From: an uncultured Gemmiger sp.
GTDB lineage: Bacteria > Bacillota > Clostridia > Oscillospirales > Ruminococcaceae
Assembly (NCBI GenBank): GCA_947629015.1
Contig: CANRCB010000008.1
Span: 20,640-84,639 of the forward strand
Direction of reading: 5' to 3'
Length of the DNA: 64,000 bases
Shown here: positions 60,863-64,000 of the stretch, piece by piece
Numbering within the stretch: the stretch's first letter is position 1
Layout: every line of letters begins with the position of its first letter
The notes under the pieces: generated by a model
The model's database searches: none
What the model saw: the letters and a program-made list of their open reading frames with translations, nothing else
What the model was told of the DNA's origin: nothing
Program-made: the position numbers and the translations under genes

Positions 60863-63589
60863 TTGCCACAGGACCCTACACCGCGCCCCGCCGCGACGGC
60901 CGTGGACGGCATCCGCCACTGGCTCGTTTTGCCGGACGGCACCGTGTTTTCGAGCGGGGAGGCCGGGCAGGCGGCCATCCGCAGCGTCACGCTGGAGGAA
61001 AGCGTCAACGACGAAGCCGAGCTCATGCCCGGCGCCGCCGGCGCGGCGTCCATCACCGTCACGCTGTGGGCGGACGGCGCGGCGGCCAAGGCGCTGTGCG
61101 CCGGGCAGGAATTGGCGTGCTACCGCCAGCTGCCCGGCCAACAGCGGGAGCTGCTGGGCCGTTTTATCGCCGAGCAGCCCACCCGGGCCACCGCCAACAC
61201 CCTGCGCCTGACGGCGTATGACCGCCTCATCCTTGCCGACCGGGATCTTTCCCCCTGGCTGCGCGGGATGCAAGGCCGTTTCCCCATGCCGCTTTTGGAG
61301 TTTGCGGGGGCGGTGTGCGCGCAGTGCGGCCTTACGCTGGAAAACGACACCCTGCCCAACGGGGCCTACCCCGTGCAGCCCTTTTATGCCGACGGCCTGA
61401 CCGGCCGTGACCTGCTGCAATGGGTGGGGCAGGCCGCGGGCTGCTTCTGCCGTGCCACACCGCAGGGCGGGGTGCGCTTTGGCTGGTATACGCCCGGCCC
61501 GTCCGGCCGCGGCATCACCCCCGGCGGCGGGGCCCGGCCGTGCCTGGTGCGCCTGGCCGGCCGCACGCTGCGCACCGCCGCGCCGCCGGGCGCGGCGCGG
61601 TACCGCCTTGGCATGGAGCAGATCTGGTACCACGCCGACAGCCTGCGCTATGAAAGCTACACCACCGCCCCGCTGGAAAAGATCATCGTCCGCCAAAGCG
61701 GCAGCGACGTCGGCGTGCAGTGGCCCCCCGGGGCCGCCGGCACCAACGCCCTTGTGCTGGAGGGCAACCTTCTGCTGTGCAGCGGCAGCGCCGGCGCGCT
61801 GCGCGGGGTGGCCCAAACGCTGTATGAGCGCCTGCACGCCTTCACCTATACGCCCTGTACCGTCACGGTGGATGCCGCTTCCGGCCTGCGCGCGGGCATG
61901 GTGCTGCCGGTGGAGGATGCCGCGGGCCGCCGCTTTACCGCCTGCGTGATGCAGTGCACCCTCACGGGCCGCGCCGCCCGGCTGGAGAGCAGCGGCAGCG
62001 CCCGGCGGGACGTGGGCAGCGCCGTCAGCGGGCACGGCACGCGGGATCTGCGCGGCAAGATGCTGGAGATCAAGGCGGACATCGACGGCCTGACCGTCAA
62101 GGCCGGGGAGCTGGCGGGCGGCTACAGTGAGCTGCGCCAGACGACCGAAACCATCCGCGCCGAGGTGGCGGCCGGCGACGCGGCCAACAAGAGCCTCATC
62201 GAACAGACCGCCGCATCCATCCGCGCAGAAGTCACCGCCGGCGACGGCGCCAACAAGAGCCTTATCGAGCAAAACACAAGCGCCATCCAGCTGCGGGTGG
62301 AAAAAAGCGGCATCGTTTCGGCCATCAACCAGAGCGCCGAGGCGGTCAAGATCCAGGCCGGCAAGGTAAGCCTTGAGGGCCTTGTCACCGTCAACGGCAC
62401 ATTTAAAATTGACGAGCAAGGGTATTTGCAATGCATCGGCGGTACCATCGGCGGATGGCAGATCACCAGCGAAGCCATCGGCAACGGAAAGCCGTACACC
62501 GGCCAGGGCATCCTGGACGAGAACGGCATTGGGGCGACCGGCATCGGCACCTACGGCGGCGGCTGGGCGTTCTGGGCCGGCGATGGGCGGTACAGCGTCG
62601 ACCAGTCCGGCCGCCTGCACGCCGTGGACGCCGATATCACCGGCACCGTCAACGCCAACGCCGGCGTCTTCAACAGCGTGACCATCAGCGGCTCGACCTT
62701 TGGCGGCACGCTCGACAGCCCTGGCGGCAGTTATGTTGGCAGCATCAGCAGCGGCGGCACCTTTACCGGCGAGCACAGCGGCGGGTCGTTAAGCTATACC
62801 GGCGGCAGCTTTACCGGCATAAACAGCGGCAGCCTGACCGGCACGCACAGCGGCGGCACGGTGAGCAGCTGCAACCTTGGCGGCACGAGCCTGACGACAG
62901 CCTCCGGCTCGAGTGCGTATGTGGCGACCTATTCCACCAACAACAGCATCAATGTATATGGCGGTGCAGGCGCGCAGTTACAAGGCGGCAGCAATTACAT
63001 ATTTGTTGGAACGTCCGGCGCGTACCCCATCACCATCCACGGCGCGGTCAACGCGCAAAACGGCATCCACACGGCAAGTTTGGCGCTGCCGACCCAAACG
63101 GTGAGCTACGGCACAAAGCAGCTGGCGGTCGTGGAAAGCGCCGCCCAAAGCATCTCCGACCATGGGGAAGGGCGCCTGGACGCCGCCGGCGTATGCGCCA
63201 TCGTCACCGACCCCGTATTGGGCGAGATGGCCGCGCGCAGCGCAAGGCCCACCGTGCTGCTGACGCCCTACGGGGAGGGCCAAATCTGGGTGGACGCGGA
63301 AAACAGCACGGCGGAGCTTGTGCTCGTGCGCGGCACGCCGGGGCTGGCGTTCGCGTGGCAGATGTTCTACCGGCCCGCGGGCGGGGAGACGGAACGCCTG
63401 CAAAGCGAGGCCGGTTTTGCCGTAAACGAACCGGATTATTCCGCCGAGGCCGCCGTCGACCTTGAGCACACCGCGCCAGACATGGAGATTTTGGCCGACG
63501 GATACCTTGCCCTTTACGCCGCTACCGCCCCCGACTACGGGGCCGAGGGCGCAAAGTATTACACACAATTTGAAAGGAGTTTGGCATGA
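60863..63589 (+). CDS. Phage tail tip / receptor-binding protein
   Basis: This 908-aa protein starts at TTG 60863 after AAAGGAGGG. Residues 1-380 resemble tail-hub (Tal-like) domains. Residues about 400-490 form a helix with a 21-residue unit repeated (TIRAEVAAGDAANKSLIEQ, SIRAEVTAGDGANKSLIEQ), probably a trimeric coiled coil. About 600-720 are Gly/Ser/Thr repeats (GGTFTGEHSGGS, GGSFTGINSGS) that suggest a beta-helix or triple-spiral shaft. The rest is a globular tip. It probably binds the host surface. Confidence 0.8.
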   Translation: MPQDPTPRPAATAVDGIRHWLVLPDGTVFSSGEAGQAAIRSVTLEESVNDEAELMPGAAGAASITVTLWADGAAAKALCAGQELACYRQLPGQQRELLGRFIAEQPTRATANTLRLTAYDRLILADRDLSPWLRGMQGRFPMPLLEFAGAVCAQCGLTLENDTLPNGAYPVQPFYADGLTGRDLLQWVGQAAGCFCRATPQGGVRFGWYTPGPSGRGITPGGGARPCLVRLAGRTLRTAAPPGAARYRLGMEQIWYHADSLRYESYTTAPLEKIIVRQSGSDVGVQWPPGAAGTNALVLEGNLLLCSGSAGALRGVAQTLYERLHAFTYTPCTVTVDAASGLRAGMVLPVEDAAGRRFTACVMQCTLTGRAARLESSGSARRDVGSAVSGHGTRDLRGKMLEIKADIDGLTVKAGELAGGYSELRQTTETIRAEVAAGDAANKSLIEQTAASIRAEVTAGDGANKSLIEQNTSAIQLRVEKSGIVSAINQSAEAVKIQAGKVSLEGLVTVNGTFKIDEQGYLQCIGGTIGGWQITSEAIGNGKPYTGQGILDENGIGATGIGTYGGGWAFWAGDGRYSVDQSGRLHAVDADITGTVNANAGVFNSVTISGSTFGGTLDSPGGSYVGSISSGGTFTGEHSGGSLSYTGGSFTGINSGSLTGTHSGGTVSSCNLGGTSLTTASGSSAYVATYSTNNSINVYGGAGAQLQGGSNYIFVGTSGAYPITIHGAVNAQNGIHTASLALPTQTVSYGTKQLAVVESAAQSISDHGEGRLDAAGVCAIVTDPVLGEMAARSARPTVLLTPYGEGQIWVDAENSTAELVLVRGTPGLAFAWQMFYRPAGGETERLQSEAGFAVNEPDYSAEAAVDLEHTAPDMEILADGYLALYAATAPDYGAEGAKYYTQFERSLA

Positions 63590-63795
63590 ACGTACTGACC
63601 AGCATCACCATGCACACCACCAGCGAGGGGCAGCGCCTCTCCTACACCTATTCCCGTGTGGACGAGGCCACCGGCGCCATCTTGCAGGACAACATCCGCG
63701 AAAGCATGATCGTGATGGACATCCCGGCCAACGCCGAGGCCCTTGCCCATATGCAGGCGCTGCGCGCCTTTGTCGGCAAGCGGCTTGCCGGGTGA
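63586..63795 (+). CDS. Small phage tail protein
   Basis: This 69-aa protein overlaps the tail-tip stop by four bases (ATGA). HTTSEGQRLSYTYSRVDEAT with a helical end (AHMQALRAFVGKRLAG) gives no known family, but the compact overlap and codon use mark it as part of the tail operon. Confidence 0.65.
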   Translation: MNVLTSITMHTTSEGQRLSYTYSRVDEATGAILQDNIRESMIVMDIPANAEALAHMQALRAFVGKRLAG

Positions 63796-63824
63796 GCGCG
63801 CGGCGGGCCGAAGGAGGTGGATCC

Positions 63825-64000
63825 ATGGAAGAACTGTATTATGACAGCACCCTGACGGGCGAGGAGCTGGACGAGGCGCTGCGCAGCCTCAAGGCCAATG
63901 TGGCGCGCAGCGAGACGGCCGCGAAAGCCGCCGAAAGCTGGGCGCAGGGCGGCACCGGCACCCGCGAGGGGGAAAACACCGACAACGCCGAATACTGGGC
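63825..64000 (+). CDS. Phage tail fibre/collar-like protein, N-terminal part
   Basis: It starts at ATG 63825 after AAGGAGGTGG and is still open at the window edge. The visible 58 residues include ESWAQGGTGTREGENTDNAE, a motif common in tail-fibre and collar proteins. Partial. Confidence 0.75.
   Translation, partial: MEELYYDSTLTGEELDEALRSLKANVARSETAAKAAESWAQGGTGTREGENTDNAEYW

Overview
The window is G+C-rich (by eye about two thirds G+C) chromosomal DNA from a Gram-positive anaerobe, most likely a gut Oscillospiraceae/Ruminococcaceae relative. Evidence: AGGAGG-type ribosome sites with frequent GTG and TTG starts; lysine synthesis through LL-diaminopimelate aminotransferase; an archaeal-type prolyl-tRNA synthetase; B. 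subtilis Yes/Yte-type pectin genes; and a mreC-mrdA-minD-mgsA gene order like that of Clostridia. The taxon is an inference. No rRNA, tRNA or CRISPR array was seen.

Region 1 (1-20513) is a rhamnogalacturonan-I (RG-I) utilisation locus. In order it holds the tail of a sugar-binding protein, a PL11 lyase fused to a CE12 acetylesterase, a NodB-type deacetylase, a membrane-anchored protein, a GH106-like hydrolase, an AraC regulator, a GH112 phosphorylase, a small cysteine-rich protein, rhamnose mutarotase, a TIM-barrel isomerase/epimerase, a broken GH2 gene, an aldo/keto reductase, a YesL-like membrane protein, an LplB/LplC-type importer with its binding protein, and a GH105 unsaturated rhamnogalacturonyl hydrolase. 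The lytic enzymes lack signal peptides. The picture is import of RG-I oligosaccharides followed by cytoplasmic deacetylation, lysis, removal of unsaturated uronate and phosphorolysis of Gal-Rha. The GH112 and importer operons share a promoter/operator motif that may bind the AraC protein.

Region 2 (20514-50370) is mostly housekeeping: an ABC exporter with a fused permease, a PHP phosphoesterase, two peptidoglycan-binding proteins, an aldose-epimerase-like enzyme, a CaCA-like membrane protein, proS, acp, dapF, dapL, an FMN protein, mgsA, minD, a class B PBP, mreC, a HAD phosphatase, a hypoxanthine-DNA glycosylase, xpaC-telA, LemA-TPM, MBOAT-AlgJ and cardiolipin synthase. Its intergenic gaps carry several dispersed repeats: a family of about 85 bp, a tandemly duplicated 231-bp unit, and a two-hairpin element whose stems covary between its two copies.

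Region 3 (50400-64000, open at the right edge) is the structural half of a siphovirus-type prophage on the plus strand: sigma-like activator, short small terminase, large terminase, portal, a 58-aa protein, N4-gp56-type capsid, connectors, major tail protein, two tail-assembly proteins (the second Gp15 family), tape measure, distal tail protein, a 908-aa tail/receptor protein and the start of a further tail gene. No integrase or lysis gene is in the window, so whether it is an intact prophage or a domesticated particle cannot be decided here.
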